Shown here: positions 43,408 to 54,785 of the stretch, in pieces | Numbering within the stretch: the stretch's first letter is position 1 | How the letters are laid out: each line of letters opens with the position of its first letter | Notes under the pieces: model-generated | Database searches by the model: none | Told to the model about the DNA's origin: nothing | What the model saw: only the letters and a program-made list of their open reading frames with translations | Position numbers and translations under genes: made by a program | DNA from: Bacteroidetes bacterium 47-18 | GTDB lineage: Bacteria; Bacteroidota; Bacteroidia; Chitinophagales; Chitinophagaceae | Length of the DNA stretch: 64,000 bases | Assembly (NCBI GenBank): GCA_001897155.1 | Contig: MKSF01000022.1 | Coordinates: forward strand, 1 to 64,000 | Reading direction: 5' to 3'

Positions 43408-44871
43408 ATGAGCGAAGAAACAGAAAACAAACAGCAAACTCCCGAACAGTTATCGGATATATTACTGGTATTGGATAAGCAAAAGAATAAAATACAGGCG
43501 GTTACCGGCATAGACGAAAACGGCAAATTGAAGACTACTGACCCCACAAAGGAAAACCAAAGCCAGTTTATGCGTGTGGATAAGCACGGCGATTTGTTCT
43601 CCAACTTCTTCTCTAACTTTTGGAGGCAGTTAAAAAATCCGACCAATTTTTCATTCTTCAAAGTATCGGCTGATGAAGCCGTAGATAAGGCTAAGGAAAT
43701 GCAAAAGCAGGTAGATAATCCTACACCCGAAGGCGAAAAGGAAATGAAAAAGAACGAGGTAAAAGCCGAACCCGAAAATGAACAAAAACAAGAAAATAAA
43801 AATGATATGGCAACAACACAGACAACACCGGATACCAGCGAATACCGCTACAAGCCGGAACAGATTGATTGGGAAACAATGAACAATCTCGGAATAGGCA
43901 AAGAACGCCTTGAAAAAATGAACCTTTTAGACCCGTTGCTAAGAGGTTACAAGACCAATGACCTTGTACCTGTAAGCGTAAACCTCGGCGGGGCTATTGT
44001 TCGCACAGATGCCCGTTTGTCTTTACAGACTGCACCGGACGGAACCGTAGTGGCAGCGATACACGGTATCAGGAAAGAGCCTAACCTGAACTTTGAGTTT
44101 TTCGGACACAAGTTTACCGATGAGGATAAGAAAAACCTGCTCGAAACGGGGAATATGGGTCGTGTGGTTGACTTGACCAATTCCAAGACAGGCGAATTGA
44201 TGCCGTCAATTATCAGCGTGGACAGGCTAACCAATGAGCTGATTGCCCTGAAGACCGAATTTGTCAAAATTCCCGATGAGATTAAGGGTGTAAAATTGAA
44301 CGATGAGCAAAAACAAACCTTGATGGAAGGCAAATCGCTTTATTTGGAAGGAATGATTTCTAAAAAGGGCGATGAGTTTAGTGCCAATGTACAGTTTAAT
44401 GCGGATAAAAGATATGTTGAGTTTCTGTTTGATAGAAGTAACAATAATCAGCAAACACAAGAAAACCGGCAGAACAATCAGCAAAGCCAACCGCAGGAAG
44501 CTCCGAGAACTTTTAGAGGTAAGGAACTTGATGATGAACAATACAATAAGTTCAAAGCTGGACAAACTGTTTATATAGATGGTCTGATAGATAAAAAAGG
44601 ACAAAAATATCAGGGCTACATCACGCTCAACAAAGAAACTGGCAAAACAGATTTCTCGTTCCAAAATCCCGACAAGCTCAAAGCCCAAGCGAAACCAACC
44701 GAAGCCCACAAAACGCAGACTGCGGTTAATTCCGAGGGAAAAACCAACGAAGCAACCAAGAATATCAAAGAGCCTTTGAAATCGGGGCAGCAAACACCCA
44801 AAAATGAAAAACAGCAGGAACAACAGAACAAACCCAAAGCACCTGCAAAATCCAAAGGCGTAAAAAGATAG
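43408..44871 (+). CDS. DUF3945/DUF4099 protein of conjugative elements
   Basis: A 487-residue hydrophilic protein. The N-terminal 75 residues end in a short segment ('DLFSNFFSNFWRQLKNPTNF'), followed by a Glu/Lys-rich linker (about 95-140), a central domain ('LGIGKERLEKMNLLDPLLRGYKT', 'VPVSVNLGGAIVRTDARLSLQ') and two copies of a DUF3945-type repeat: 'IKGVKLNDEQKQTLMEGKSLYLEGMISKKG' and 'FRGKELDDEQYNKFKAGQTVYIDGLIDKKG'. It corresponds to orf3 of the CTnDOT excision operon, whose function is not known to me. The Lys/Pro-rich C-terminus is unstructured. Confidence 0.78.
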   Translation: MSEETENKQQTPEQLSDILLVLDKQKNKIQAVTGIDENGKLKTTDPTKENQSQFMRVDKHGDLFSNFFSNFWRQLKNPTNFSFFKVSADEAVDKAKEMQKQVDNPTPEGEKEMKKNEVKAEPENEQKQENKNDMATTQTTPDTSEYRYKPEQIDWETMNNLGIGKERLEKMNLLDPLLRGYKTNDLVPVSVNLGGAIVRTDARLSLQTAPDGTVVAAIHGIRKEPNLNFEFFGHKFTDEDKKNLLETGNMGRVVDLTNSKTGELMPSIISVDRLTNELIALKTEFVKIPDEIKGVKLNDEQKQTLMEGKSLYLEGMISKKGDEFSANVQFNADKRYVEFLFDRSNNNQQTQENRQNNQQSQPQEAPRTFRGKELDDEQYNKFKAGQTVYIDGLIDKKGQKYQGYITLNKETGKTDFSFQNPDKLKAQAKPTEAHKTQTAVNSEGKTNEATKNIKEPLKSGQQTPKNEKQQEQQNKPKAPAKSKGVKR

Positions 44872-44877
44872 TGAATA

Positions 44878-46962
44878 ATGAAAACAATTATTGCAGAAAA
44901 ACCAAGCGTAGCAAGGGAAATAGCCGGACTTGTGGGAGCATCCGATAAAAAGGACGGCTACCTTACGGGTAACGGCTATTTTGTTACGTGGGCATTCGGA
45001 CATCTGATAGGATTGGGAATGCCCGAAGATTACGGCATTTCGGGGTTTGACAAAGCATCCTTGCCGATACTTCCAAACCCTTTTATGCTGACCGTTCGCA
45101 AAGTCAAAAAAGACAAAGGCTATCAAGCCGATGCTGGTGCATTGAAACAGCTAAAAGTGATTGAAAAACTGTTTAACCAAAGTGAAAGCCTCATCGTGGC
45201 AACCGATGCAGGTCGTGAGGGCGAACTCATCTTTCGGTACATTTATGAGTATCTGAAATGCTGTAAGCCCTTTAAACGGCTTTGGATAAGCTCGCTGACC
45301 GAAAAAGCCATTAAACAGGGCTTTGACAACCTAAAAGACGGAAAGGAATTTGACGGATTATATCAGGCGGCACAAGGCAGAAGCCGTGCCGATTGGCTCG
45401 TAGGCATCAATGCTACACAGGCATTGAGCATTGCCGCAGGCAACGGTATTTATTCGCTCGGAAGAGTGCAAACGCCTACACTGGCTTTGATTTGCAAACG
45501 GTATATAGATAACAAGAATTTCGCCGTACAGAAATATTGGCAGATACAATTATCCCACTCCAAAGAGCAAATTGATTTTAAAAGTATTTCTGCTACCAAA
45601 TGGCAGGATAAAAAGCTGGCAGATGATACATTAAAATCTATTGAAAGGAATGGTAATACTGTAACAGTTACTTCCGTAGAAAATAAGAATATAACGGAGC
45701 AGCCGCCTTTGCTTTTTGACCTCACAGGCTTGCAAAAGGAAGCCAACAAAAAGCTGAACCTCTCTGCTGAAAAAACTTTGAATATTGCTCAAAGCCTGTA
45801 CGAAAAGAAATTCATTACCTATCCACGTACCGGGAGCAAATACATCCCCGAAGATATGTGGGCTGAAATTCCCAACCTCGTGAGGGCATTGCAGAACAGG
45901 GAAACCTGCAAAGCTGCTTTATCCAAAATTAAATGGGGGCGTTTCAATAAGCGTATTGTAAATGATTTGCGTGTTACCGACCACCACGGATTGTTGATTA
46001 CAGATAAAGTCCCGTCCGTTTTGAGTGCAGACGAAAATGCGGTGTATGATATGATTGCCTTTCGCCTGCTCGAAGCCATTTCGCAAGCCTGCATCAAAGA
46101 AATAACCGATGTTTCCTTACAGGCAATGCACTATGATTTCACCGTAAAAGGCTGTAAAATTTTGGAAGCAGGCTGGCGTATGATTAAGGGTAATTTTTCG
46201 GAAGATGATGCAGAACCTATACAGGATTTGCCCGAATTGAAAAAAGGCGATGAACTTAAAATAAAAGAAGCTGCCATTCTCGAAAAGAAAACCAAACCTC
46301 CTGTGCTTTATACCGAAGCTGGGCTTTTGTCGGCTATGGAAACCGCAGGTAAGGAAATCGAAAACGAAGAAGAACGGAAAGCCCTGCAAAACATCGGTAT
46401 CGGTACTCCGGCTACAAGAGCCGCCATTATCGAAACACTGTTTACCCGTAACTATATCCAACGAGAAAAAAAATCTTTAATACCAACCGAAAAAGGATTG
46501 CAGGTTTACGAATTGGTTAAAGACCGAAAAATTGCGGACGTGGCTATGACCGCAGAATGGGAACTCGCTTTGCAGAAAATTGAGAACAACGAAGCGAATG
46601 CCGGAAGTTTTCAAAAGGAAACGGAAACCTTTGCAAAGTCCATTACCGATGAATTGCTGCAAACCTCCATTGCTCAAAACAGCCTCCCTAAATTGGTTTG
46701 TCCGAAATGTAAAAGCCAACAGCTTATTATCCGTGATAAGATTGTTAAATGCTCCGATGAAGTTTGCGGCTGGATACAGTTTCGCAATGTGTGCGAAGTG
46801 CAAATCAGTATTTCCGATATTGAAAACCTTGTGAATAAAGGGAAAACCAATCTTATCAAAGGAATGAAAAGCAAGGCAGGAAAGAAATTCGATGCTTATA
46901 TCGTATTGGATGCCGATTGCAAAACCTCTTTTGAGTTTGATAATAAAAAGCCAAAAAGATAA
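44878..46962 (+). CDS. topB: DNA topoisomerase III (type IA; Exc-like)
   Basis: A 694-residue type IA topoisomerase. The Toprim domain at the N-terminus has the acidic IIAEKPSVAREIAGLVG and ATDAGREGELIFRYI motifs. The active-site Tyr is in FITYPRTGSKYIPED (about residue 314), and 'QNIGIGTPATRAAIIETLF' is conserved. A C-terminal zinc-finger-like CPKCKS..CSDEVCG follows (about 617-640). In CTnDOT the equivalent Exc protein is a topoisomerase III that relaxes DNA. The gene is six bases after the DUF3945 gene, and its stop overlaps the next start by one base. Confidence 0.9.
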   Translation: MKTIIAEKPSVAREIAGLVGASDKKDGYLTGNGYFVTWAFGHLIGLGMPEDYGISGFDKASLPILPNPFMLTVRKVKKDKGYQADAGALKQLKVIEKLFNQSESLIVATDAGREGELIFRYIYEYLKCCKPFKRLWISSLTEKAIKQGFDNLKDGKEFDGLYQAAQGRSRADWLVGINATQALSIAAGNGIYSLGRVQTPTLALICKRYIDNKNFAVQKYWQIQLSHSKEQIDFKSISATKWQDKKLADDTLKSIERNGNTVTVTSVENKNITEQPPLLFDLTGLQKEANKKLNLSAEKTLNIAQSLYEKKFITYPRTGSKYIPEDMWAEIPNLVRALQNRETCKAALSKIKWGRFNKRIVNDLRVTDHHGLLITDKVPSVLSADENAVYDMIAFRLLEAISQACIKEITDVSLQAMHYDFTVKGCKILEAGWRMIKGNFSEDDAEPIQDLPELKKGDELKIKEAAILEKKTKPPVLYTEAGLLSAMETAGKEIENEEERKALQNIGIGTPATRAAIIETLFTRNYIQREKKSLIPTEKGLQVYELVKDRKIADVAMTAEWELALQKIENNEANAGSFQKETETFAKSITDELLQTSIAQNSLPKLVCPKCKSQQLIIRDKIVKCSDEVCGWIQFRNVCEVQISISDIENLVNKGKTNLIKGMKSKAGKKFDAYIVLDADCKTSFEFDNKKPKR

Positions 46963-47840
46963 TGACCGATATTACCATATCCCAAAAGGAAATAGCACCG
47001 CTTATCCATACCATTAGGGATAAGCAAGTTATTCTTGATGCTGATTTAGCAATGCTCTATCAGGTAGAAACAAAAGCCCTAAACAGGGTTGTAAAGAGAA
47101 ACCAAAACCGCTTTCCCGAAACTTTTTGCTTTCAGCTTAGCGAACAGGAAGTAAAATCTTTGAAGTACCAATTTGGCACTTCAAACGTTGGACGGGGCGG
47201 GAGGCGTACGCTACCCTTTGCATTTTGTGAGCAAGGAGTGGCAATGATGTCCGCATTGTTGCGAAGTGATATAGCGGTAAAGGTCAGCATTGAGATTATG
47301 AATGCCTTTGTAGAAATGCGGAAAATGCTTATCAGCAATGCTTCGCTGTTTCATCGTTTGAATAATATAGAACTGAAACAACTACAAGCCGACCAAAAAT
47401 TTGAGGAAATCTTTAAGGCATTGGAAAGCGACAAGCTCCACAGCGAAAATGGCATCTTCTACAACGGTCAGGTTTTCGATGCTTACGCCTTTGTGTCGGA
47501 TATTGTACGAAGTGCCAAAAGCTCCATTATCCTGCTGGATAACTACGTGGACGATACAGTGCTGACTTTGCTGGGCAAGCGCAAGGAAAATGTAACCGCT
47601 ACAATCTATACCAAAACTATCAGCAATCAGCTACGGCTGGATGTACAACGGTACAACAGCCAGTATGCTCCGATTGAAATTGAGGTTTTCTCCGATGCTC
47701 ACGACCGCTTTTTGATTATTGATAATGCAGAACTATACCACATCGGGGCATCTCTCAAAGACCTGGGCAAAAAATGGTTTGCCTTTTCGAGAATGGATAT
47801 TGAGGTCGGCAGGATGCTCCAAATTCTAAACAATCCATAA
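46962..47840 (+). CDS. ORF6N DNA-binding domain fused to a phospholipase D-like domain
   Basis: A 292-residue protein. N-terminal ORF6N domain (about 1-95: 'IRDKQVILDADLAMLYQVET', 'ALNRVVKRNQNRFPETFCFQL', 'LPFAFCEQGVAMMSALL'), a helical linker, then a C-terminal domain (about 165-285) resembling the PLD fold: 'IILLDNYVDDTVLTLLGKR', and the terminal 'HDRFLIIDNAELYHIGASLKDLG' with His-Asp in place of the usual HxK. The upstream half of a PLD active site is not evident, so catalytic activity is uncertain. ORF6N proteins are phage and element regulators; a regulatory or anti-invader role is inference. Confidence 0.75.
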   Translation: MTDITISQKEIAPLIHTIRDKQVILDADLAMLYQVETKALNRVVKRNQNRFPETFCFQLSEQEVKSLKYQFGTSNVGRGGRRTLPFAFCEQGVAMMSALLRSDIAVKVSIEIMNAFVEMRKMLISNASLFHRLNNIELKQLQADQKFEEIFKALESDKLHSENGIFYNGQVFDAYAFVSDIVRSAKSSIILLDNYVDDTVLTLLGKRKENVTATIYTKTISNQLRLDVQRYNSQYAPIEIEVFSDAHDRFLIIDNAELYHIGASLKDLGKKWFAFSRMDIEVGRMLQILNNP

Positions 47841-47842
47841 AA

Positions 47843-47870
47843 TGAACCTCTGAATTTTCAGAGGTTTTTT
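47843..47870 (+). terminator. Terminator after the ORF6N gene
   Basis: Stem AACCTCTGA (47845-47853) / TCAGAGGTT (47858-47866), loop ATTT, followed by TTTTA. Confidence 0.85.
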
Positions 47871-47985
47871 ATTGCTCATTGCGACAAATCCTGCCACACA
47901 AAGCCAAACCCTGCCACTTCTTCAAAGGCACTTATCTACCGCTATAATTTTAGGCTTCAAGCAAAATTCTAAACAAAATTATAGT

Positions 47986-48423
47986 ATGAGTACACAGCAA
48001 AAAGACTTGTCGTATTACAGATTACGACTACAAGAACATCTTAATTCAGGCTTTCCTGAAAAAGCCAGCGACCACAAATTTATCGACCAGCGTTCTTCGT
48101 GGGCTGCCAATGCTTACGAGGGTGCTTTCAGTTCGGGAAACGCTATTGAGCAGTGCAACGAAATAGCCAATTACATTCTCTTTGAGGGCTTACATTTTTC
48201 AAGGTTCGATACCATTTTTCAGGTGGTCTGCAATGAGTTCGATACCCTAATGGCAGACGAGGAACTTCGACCATTTGCCCTGAAAATGTTCCGTGTTTGC
48301 GAGCCTGTTTTTGCCAAATATAAACTGACCGATGATTTCGCCTACGGTTATGAGTTTGATGTACTCTACACCGAAATAACGGGAACCATCGCAATATGGA
48401 TAACCGAAAATGGGCTTCAGTAA
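47986..48423 (+). CDS. DUF1896 family protein
   Basis: A 145-residue protein counted from ATG 47986 ([15 protein letters not shown]); a longer frame upstream runs through an intergenic stretch and is rejected. The conserved DUF1896 parts are '[19 protein letters not shown]' and '[24 protein letters not shown]'. Found only in Bacteroidota conjugative elements; function unknown. It overlaps the following methylase-helicase gene by 14 bases, so the two are translated together. Confidence 0.8.
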   Translation: MSTQQKDLSYYRLRLQEHLNSGFPEKASDHKFIDQRSSWAANAYEGAFSSGNAIEQCNEIANYILFEGLHFSRFDTIFQVVCNEFDTLMADEELRPFALKMFRVCEPVFAKYKLTDDFAYGYEFDVLYTEITGTIAIWITENGLQ

Positions 48424-51400
48424 AAAGCAACATCTCCAACAGAATATTGATGCCCTGCGAATTGCTTTTAAACTGGAAAAGGAGAACCGACAAGCCACCG
48501 TAGGCGAAAGACTGCTAATGATGCAATACAGCGGATTTGGCGGTCTTAAATTCGTTCTGAACCCCGTTGAATATGAGATGGACATCAACAATTGGAGAAA
48601 GACCGAACACGACCTTTTCTCTATTACGCAGGAGCTGCATCAGGTTTTAAAAGAAAATGCCACAGACGAAAAGCAATACAAACGATTTGTGGACAGTATG
48701 CGAAGCTCCGTACTCACAGCATTCTACACACCGCCGGAGGTTATAGATGCCGTTTCTTCCGTATTGCGTGATAGCGGTTTGAAGATTGATAAATTCCTCG
48801 AACCCTCCGCAGGTATCGGCTCATTTATACAATCCTTTTCGGAAAATCAAAAAGCCAATGTTACTGCTTACGAAAAAGATTTGCTAACGGGCAAAATCCT
48901 AAAGCAGCTTTATCCCGCAAATAATATCCGCATAAGCGGTTTTGAGGAAATCCCCGAAAAGGAACAAAGCAGTTACGATGTTGTTGCCAGCAATATCCCG
49001 TTCGGTGATACCTCTGTATTTGACCTTTCATACTCCCGAAGTAGAAACCCCGCAAAGGAGCAAGCTGCCCGAAGCATTCATAACTATTTCTTTTTGAAAG
49101 GAAATGATATGCTCCGAGAAGGTGGTTTGCAGGCTTTCATTACCTCACAGGGGATTTTGAACAGCCCGAATAATGAGCCGATACGCAGGGCATTAATGGA
49201 AAACAACAATTTGGTTTCAGCTATCCGCTTACCCAACAATCTGTTTACAGATTATGCAGGTACAGAGGTTGGCTCTGACCTGATAATCCTGCAAAAGAAT
49301 ACAGCAAAACCAAATTTGACCGAAGCGGAAGAATTGTTTTGCCAAAGCAACAAAACAGGATATGGTACACCCAGCAATGCTTTATTTGAGGACGGTACAA
49401 GAATTATACATACGCATTGGAAAGTAGATACTGACCCTTACGGGCAACCTGCATTAATCTATACACACAAAGACGGCGTTGAGGGCATTGCAAATGCCCT
49501 CAAAGAGATGCTTTCCGAAGATTTTGGTAACCACCTGAATTTGTCTTTATACAAAGGCGAACAACACGATGAACCTTTTATACAAATTCCAACGCCGGTA
49601 ATTCCGCCTCCCATTGTTGAGCGTGAAATCATTCAGCCCCAGCAACAGCTTTTTACGACACCTGTGATAAGACAGGAAAGTCCGCAGGAATTAAAACAGC
49701 TAAGCATTTTCGACCTATTTGAAAATACAGGTGAAACTGTGGCTGTCCTTGCTCCGCCAAAAAAAGCAACATCAGCCAAAAGACAGACCAGCCAGAGAAA
49801 ACGAATGCCTATCAGTCGCCAGCCCGACCTGTTCAGTTCTGCAATGCAGCAACCTTACACGCTTCCTGTTTCAAATGGCAATAAAACATTTAATGGCAAA
49901 GAACAGGAAGTAATCGGCGATTTGTTTTCGCAACAAAACGGGAATGGCCAAGCTGATAAGCCAGCCATTCCCGTAGCCGTTCTTGCCGCCATTCCCGAAC
50001 CTGCGCCGTTTAGTAACGAACTGCAATCGTTCCACCGAAACGATTGCCTTGTGGTAGATAATGGCTGGGTGGGTTATCTGCAAAGTGTAGATACCGCAGA
50101 CGGTACGGCTGTCTTCCACCCGTTGCAATTACCTCCTACGCAAAAAGCAAGAGCCGAAGCGTATATACAGGTACGTGATGTTTACCAACAGCTTTATACC
50201 AAAGAAGCACAGCACCAAACTGAACACAAAGAAGAAAGGGAAAACCTTAACCGATTGTACGATGCCTTTATCAAAAGGTATGGCAATCTGAATAGCGCCG
50301 ATAATATCAAGCTCATTAAAACGGACAGTGCCGGAAAGGAAATGCCTTATCTGGAGCGTGTGGTGGGCGGCGTGGTACACAAAGCGGATATATTCAGCCG
50401 TCCGGTCAGCTTTTCCATCACAACATTAGCTACCGACAATCCCGATGAAGCGTTGGCGGCATCGCTGAACAAATACGGAAGTGTGGATTTGGACTATATG
50501 TCCGAAGTGAGCAATATGACTGCCGATGTGCTGAAAGAAGCCTTACACGGCAGGATTTTCTATAACCCTTTGCAACAGGAATATGAAATCGCCGAACGCT
50601 GGATTGCAGGTAACGTGGTAGAAAAAGCGGCGGATGTAAGAAACTACCTCGAAAACAATCCCGATGATGCCCAAGCCAAAGAAAGCCTTACTGCTTTGGA
50701 AGAAGCCCGCCCAAGACGAATTGAATTTGAAGAGCTGGACTTTAACCTCGGCGAACGCTGGATACCGACTGGCGTTTATGCCCGTTTTGCTTCGCATCTT
50801 TTCGATACGGATGTGCGTGTACATTATTCCGAAAGCTCCGATGACTTTTCTGTAACCTGTGGACAGAAGAATGTGCATATATGGGACAAATATGCTGTTA
50901 AGGCAGAGAGCAGAACGTTTGACGGGATTAACCTGCTGAGGCACGCCCTTGTCAATACTACGCCTGATATTACCAAGAAAATCACAATAGATGATAAGGA
51001 AGTAAAGGTTAGGGATATGGAAGCCATTCAAATGGCAAACACCAAGATTGACGAAATCCGAACTGCCTTTACAGAGTGGCTCCACGCCCAAAACAATGAG
51101 TTTAAAAACAGGCTGACCGACCAATACAATGATACCTTTAACTGTTTCGTCCGACCGAATTATAACGGAACACATCAGGAGTTTCCGGGATTAGACCGCA
51201 AGGGGTTAAAAATCCAAGACCTGTATGATAGCCAAAAGGACACCGTTTGGATGATTAAGCTCAACAACGGTGCTATCTGCGACCACGAAGTAGGTGCAGG
51301 AAAAACGCTGGTAATGTGTACGGCAGCACAGGAAATGAAGCGGTTGGGGCTGGCTCACAAACCAATGATTATCGGGCTGAAAGCGAACGTACCCGAAATT

Positions 51401-53836
51401 GCCGAAGCATATAGAACCGCCTATCCGCACGCTAAAATACTCTATCCGGGCATTGACGATTTTACGCCTAAAAAACGCTTGCGGATTTTTGGTGATATTA
51501 AAAACAACGATTGGGATTGCGTGATACTCACACACGACCAATTTTCTATGATACCGCAATCGCCCGAAATGCAAAAGGAAATTCTCGAAATAGAACTGGA
51601 CAGTGTGGAGCGTAACCTCGATGTGCTGCAATCGCAAGGAAATGAAGTTACCAGAGGGATGCTTGCCGGAGCGATAAAGCAAAAAGAAAATCTCGAAGTA
51701 AAGCTGAAAACCCTGCAACACGATATTGAGAACCGTAAAGATGATGTGGTGGACTTCAAAATGATGGGCATAGACCATTTGTTTGTGGATGAAAGCCACC
51801 AGTTTAAAAACCTCATTTTTAATACACGCCATTCAAGGGTTGCCGGATTGGGAAATATGGACGGAAGCCTAAAGGCTTTGAACCTGCTCTTTGCCATTCG
51901 CACTATCCAAGACCGTATTGATGCGGATATGGGTGCTACTTTTCTTTCGGGTACAACCATCAGCAATTCACTGACAGAGTTGTATCTGCTGTTTAAATAC
52001 CTACGCCCAAGAGCATTGGCAAAGCAAGGCATTCATTCTTTTGATGCGTGGGCGGCTATTTACGCCCGTAAGACCACCGATTATGAATTTTCGGTGGCTA
52101 ATAATATCGTGGCGAAAGAACGTTTCCGCTATTTTATCAAAGTACCGGAACTGGCTCAATTCTATTCCGAAATCACGGATTACCGTACAGCGAAAGATAT
52201 TGGAATTGACCGCCCCGAAAAGAATGAGGTGTTATACAACATACCGCCAACTCCCGACCAGGAAGCATTTATCCAAAGCCTGATGCAGTTTGCCAAAACG
52301 GGCAATGCCACTTTATTAGGAAGAGAGCCGCTTTCTCAACGGGAAGAAAAAGCAAAAATGCTGATTGCTACGGACTACGCCCGTAAAATGTCGTTGGATA
52401 TGCGAATGGTAAGCGATATTTATGAAGACCACCCCGACAACAAGGCTTCTCATTGTGCCGCTAACATTGCGAAGTATTACCACCAATACAATGCGCAAAA
52501 AGGAACGCAGTTCATTTTCTCGGATTTAGGTACTTATAAACCGGGTGAATGGAATGTATATTCTGAAATTAAACGCAAGCTCGTGGAAGACCACAACATA
52601 CCTCCACACGAAGTCCGGTTTATACAGGAAGCTAAGAATGATAAGCAGCGTAAGGAACTTATCAAAGGAATGAACGAGGGCAAAATCCGTGTGCTGTTCG
52701 GTTCAACAAGTATGCTCGGCACTGGCGTAAACGCACAGAAAAGAGCCGTTGCCGTACACCATTTGGATACACCGTGGCGACCGAGCGACCTTGCCCAAAG
52801 GGACGGGCGGGCTATCCGAAAAGGCAATGAAATTGCAAAGCATTTTGCGGACAACAAAGTACAAGTAATTATCTATGCCGTAGAAAAATCACTGGACAGC
52901 TATAAGTTCAACCTGCTATTCAACAAACAGCTTTTTATCGACCAGCTAAAGAATAATAATCTCGGTAAGCGTACCCTTGACGAGGGTAGTATGGACGAAA
53001 AATCGGGTATGAACTTCTCGGAATATGTAGCAATTCTCTCAGGAAATACCGACTTGCTGGATAAAGCCAAAATAGAAAAGCAGATTGCCGGACTGGAAAG
53101 CGAAAAGCAGGCTTACAGTCGTTCTAAATACAGTGCCAAATATAAATTGGAAGACTATACAGCCGAACTTGACAAAGCCCAATCACGCTTTGACCGTATG
53201 AGCCTTGATTGGGGAAACTTAGAGCAACGGTTACAAAAACGGCAGGACGGTACGGTTGTAAATGCTCTTGTGCTGGACGGTTTATCGCCGAATGCCGATG
53301 TAAAACAGACGGGTGCAAAACTTAACCAGCTTGCGGACAAAGCACGTACAGGAGGCGATTATGAAGAAATCGGTAGCCTGTATGGTTTTCAGCTATTGGT
53401 AAAAACCGAAGTTTCCCAAAAAGAGGGCGTGGATATTCGTGTGAACCGATTTTTTGTACAGGGCGAGGGCAATATCAAATACACGTTCAATAACGGTGTT
53501 ATGGCAAAAGACCCCGAAACGGCATCACTGAATTTTTTAAGGGCTTTGGAAAAGCTGCCTGTCTATATTAAAAAGGAACAGGAGAATATTGCCGAGTTCC
53601 AAAAAGATTTGCCTGTGCTTCAGGAAGTGGTTAACGGTACGTGGTCTAAAGAAACCCGTTTAAGCGAACTTAAAACTGAACTGGCTGCCGTAGAAAGGAA
53701 AATACAGCTTTCCATAGAACCTGTTAAACAAGTAGAAGAACCTGCGGAACAAACTGAAAAAAAGCAGCAAGCTCCAAAGGTGTCAGAAAGCATTATCAGA
53801 ACTAAAGGTATCCATTTGCCACGAGGCGTACTATGA
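48410..53836 (+). CDS. Giant N6-adenine methylase/SNF2-type helicase
   Basis: An 1808-residue protein. Methylase motifs: [10 protein letters not shown] (about 129-138) and SNIPFGD (about 190-196, the NPPY-type catalytic motif). A long linker with Pro/Gln/Lys-rich stretches follows (about 390-560). The SNF2-like ATPase has Walker A '[11 protein letters not shown]' (about 957-968), DESHQFKNL (about 1126) and a second RecA lobe with '[20 protein letters not shown]' (about 1455-1475). The C-terminus is coiled coil. This fusion is carried by Bacteroidota conjugative elements and resembles DarB-type phage anti-restriction proteins; protecting transferred DNA is a plausible role, not shown. Confidence 0.85.
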   Translation: MGFSKKQHLQQNIDALRIAFKLEKENRQATVGERLLMMQYSGFGGLKFVLNPVEYEMDINNWRKTEHDLFSITQELHQVLKENATDEKQYKRFVDSMRSSVLTAFYTPPEVIDAVSSVLRDSGLKIDKFLEPSAGIGSFIQSFSENQKANVTAYEKDLLTGKILKQLYPANNIRISGFEEIPEKEQSSYDVVASNIPFGDTSVFDLSYSRSRNPAKEQAARSIHNYFFLKGNDMLREGGLQAFITSQGILNSPNNEPIRRALMENNNLVSAIRLPNNLFTDYAGTEVGSDLIILQKNTAKPNLTEAEELFCQSNKTGYGTPSNALFEDGTRIIHTHWKVDTDPYGQPALIYTHKDGVEGIANALKEMLSEDFGNHLNLSLYKGEQHDEPFIQIPTPVIPPPIVEREIIQPQQQLFTTPVIRQESPQELKQLSIFDLFENTGETVAVLAPPKKATSAKRQTSQRKRMPISRQPDLFSSAMQQPYTLPVSNGNKTFNGKEQEVIGDLFSQQNGNGQADKPAIPVAVLAAIPEPAPFSNELQSFHRNDCLVVDNGWVGYLQSVDTADGTAVFHPLQLPPTQKARAEAYIQVRDVYQQLYTKEAQHQTEHKEERENLNRLYDAFIKRYGNLNSADNIKLIKTDSAGKEMPYLERVVGGVVHKADIFSRPVSFSITTLATDNPDEALAASLNKYGSVDLDYMSEVSNMTADVLKEALHGRIFYNPLQQEYEIAERWIAGNVVEKAADVRNYLENNPDDAQAKESLTALEEARPRRIEFEELDFNLGERWIPTGVYARFASHLFDTDVRVHYSESSDDFSVTCGQKNVHIWDKYAVKAESRTFDGINLLRHALVNTTPDITKKITIDDKEVKVRDMEAIQMANTKIDEIRTAFTEWLHAQNNEFKNRLTDQYNDTFNCFVRPNYNGTHQEFPGLDRKGLKIQDLYDSQKDTVWMIKLNNGAICDHEVGAGKTLVMCTAAQEMKRLGLAHKPMIIGLKANVPEIAEAYRTAYPHAKILYPGIDDFTPKKRLRIFGDIKNNDWDCVILTHDQFSMIPQSPEMQKEILEIELDSVERNLDVLQSQGNEVTRGMLAGAIKQKENLEVKLKTLQHDIENRKDDVVDFKMMGIDHLFVDESHQFKNLIFNTRHSRVAGLGNMDGSLKALNLLFAIRTIQDRIDADMGATFLSGTTISNSLTELYLLFKYLRPRALAKQGIHSFDAWAAIYARKTTDYEFSVANNIVAKERFRYFIKVPELAQFYSEITDYRTAKDIGIDRPEKNEVLYNIPPTPDQEAFIQSLMQFAKTGNATLLGREPLSQREEKAKMLIATDYARKMSLDMRMVSDIYEDHPDNKASHCAANIAKYYHQYNAQKGTQFIFSDLGTYKPGEWNVYSEIKRKLVEDHNIPPHEVRFIQEAKNDKQRKELIKGMNEGKIRVLFGSTSMLGTGVNAQKRAVAVHHLDTPWRPSDLAQRDGRAIRKGNEIAKHFADNKVQVIIYAVEKSLDSYKFNLLFNKQLFIDQLKNNNLGKRTLDEGSMDEKSGMNFSEYVAILSGNTDLLDKAKIEKQIAGLESEKQAYSRSKYSAKYKLEDYTAELDKAQSRFDRMSLDWGNLEQRLQKRQDGTVVNALVLDGLSPNADVKQTGAKLNQLADKARTGGDYEEIGSLYGFQLLVKTEVSQKEGVDIRVNRFFVQGEGNIKYTFNNGVMAKDPETASLNFLRALEKLPVYIKKEQENIAEFQKDLPVLQEVVNGTWSKETRLSELKTELAAVERKIQLSIEPVKQVEEPAEQTEKKQQAPKVSESIIRTKGIHLPRGVL

Positions 53837-53842
53837 AAAGAA

Positions 53843-53874
53843 AACGGGGATCTGCAAGTCCCCGTTCCTTTTTT
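53843..53874. terminator. Bidirectional terminator between convergent genes
   Basis: Stem AACGGGGA (53843-53850) / TCCCCGTT (53859-53866), loop TCTGCAAG, followed by T on the plus strand and A-rich on the left. It lies between the helicase gene and the second rteC. Confidence 0.85.
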
Positions 53875-53882
53875 ATCAATTT

Positions 53883-54710
53883 CTAATATTCATCTTCTTC
53901 CAGCTCATCCATCCGTTTTATCAGCGCATCACGCAGGCTGTCAAGAAACTTCGTCCGGTTTATTTTTCGGGCTTTCAGCTCCATAAATGTATGGTAAAAG
54001 TCGCCTAAATCAACATTAAAGATGCTTTCAAATGTTTTGGCGATTACTTTAATATCCGTATTGTCAAATACACCCTGAGCGTGAAGGGCATATATCAATT
54101 CTGTCAATGCAGTTTTACTGCCTCGCCAATTTAAGTTAGGTAATTCTATTGATTTGCTTTTATGTATCGGGCTGTGAAGCTGGTCTTCAAGATATACTTG
54201 TATCAGGTCATTGGCGATGATTTTTGCAGCCTTATAATCGTGGGAAGTGGAAAAATTATGGTCCGCTTCAAAATAATAGGTGTCCAGACTTAGTTTAATG
54301 TCATACTTTCCCCGTACAAATAGCTTATCATCTATAAAAGTATTATTGGTTCTGTAATATTTATAAAATTCGAGGTTATTGTCAAAATATCTTTTGAGTT
54401 TTTCCAATTCATCATTATAGTATTTCTTCACTGCCTTACCGCCATAAGGTTTCTTTGTTTCGATTTTATAGATAGCGTTATAATAGATGAGCTTTGAAAC
54501 AATAGCGGGCTTTTGATGCTTGAAAAAACGAATTTCTTCCTCTACATTTTTAAATCCTCTGTTCAATACATATTCTTTCACATTAGACAGGCATTTGATG
54601 ATAAGTTTTATTATCACTTCAATCTGTTGTATGGAGCAATCCGTTTCAGTTTCTAATTCTTTGATTGCGGCTTCCAGATTATTCAACGTTTCGTTATAAA
54701 ATTTATCCAT
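53883..54710 (-). CDS. Second RteC-family protein
   Basis: A 275-residue RteC-domain protein counted from MDKFYNETL (54710); an ATG 30 bases upstream (MSNRNFKIN) is an alternative. It shows the same blocks as the first copy ('FFKHQKPAIVSKLIYYNAIYK', 'YYNDELEKLKRYFDNNLEFY', 'SKTALTELIYALHAQGVF') but is clearly diverged. It has the acidic tail DELEEDEY. It lies at the 3' end of the minus-strand metal block, next to the MFS gene, so it may regulate cargo rather than excision. Confidence 0.8.
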   Translation of the reverse strand: MDKFYNETLNNLEAAIKELETETDCSIQQIEVIIKLIIKCLSNVKEYVLNRGFKNVEEEIRFFKHQKPAIVSKLIYYNAIYKIETKKPYGGKAVKKYYNDELEKLKRYFDNNLEFYKYYRTNNTFIDDKLFVRGKYDIKLSLDTYYFEADHNFSTSHDYKAAKIIANDLIQVYLEDQLHSPIHKSKSIELPNLNWRGSKTALTELIYALHAQGVFDNTDIKVIAKTFESIFNVDLGDFYHTFMELKARKINRTKFLDSLRDALIKRMDELEEDEY

Positions 54711-54785
54711 CCTGTTTATTTTGAAATTTCTATTGGACACCTACATTGAATTAGTTGATGTCATTACATAGGGTTAGCTAATCGG

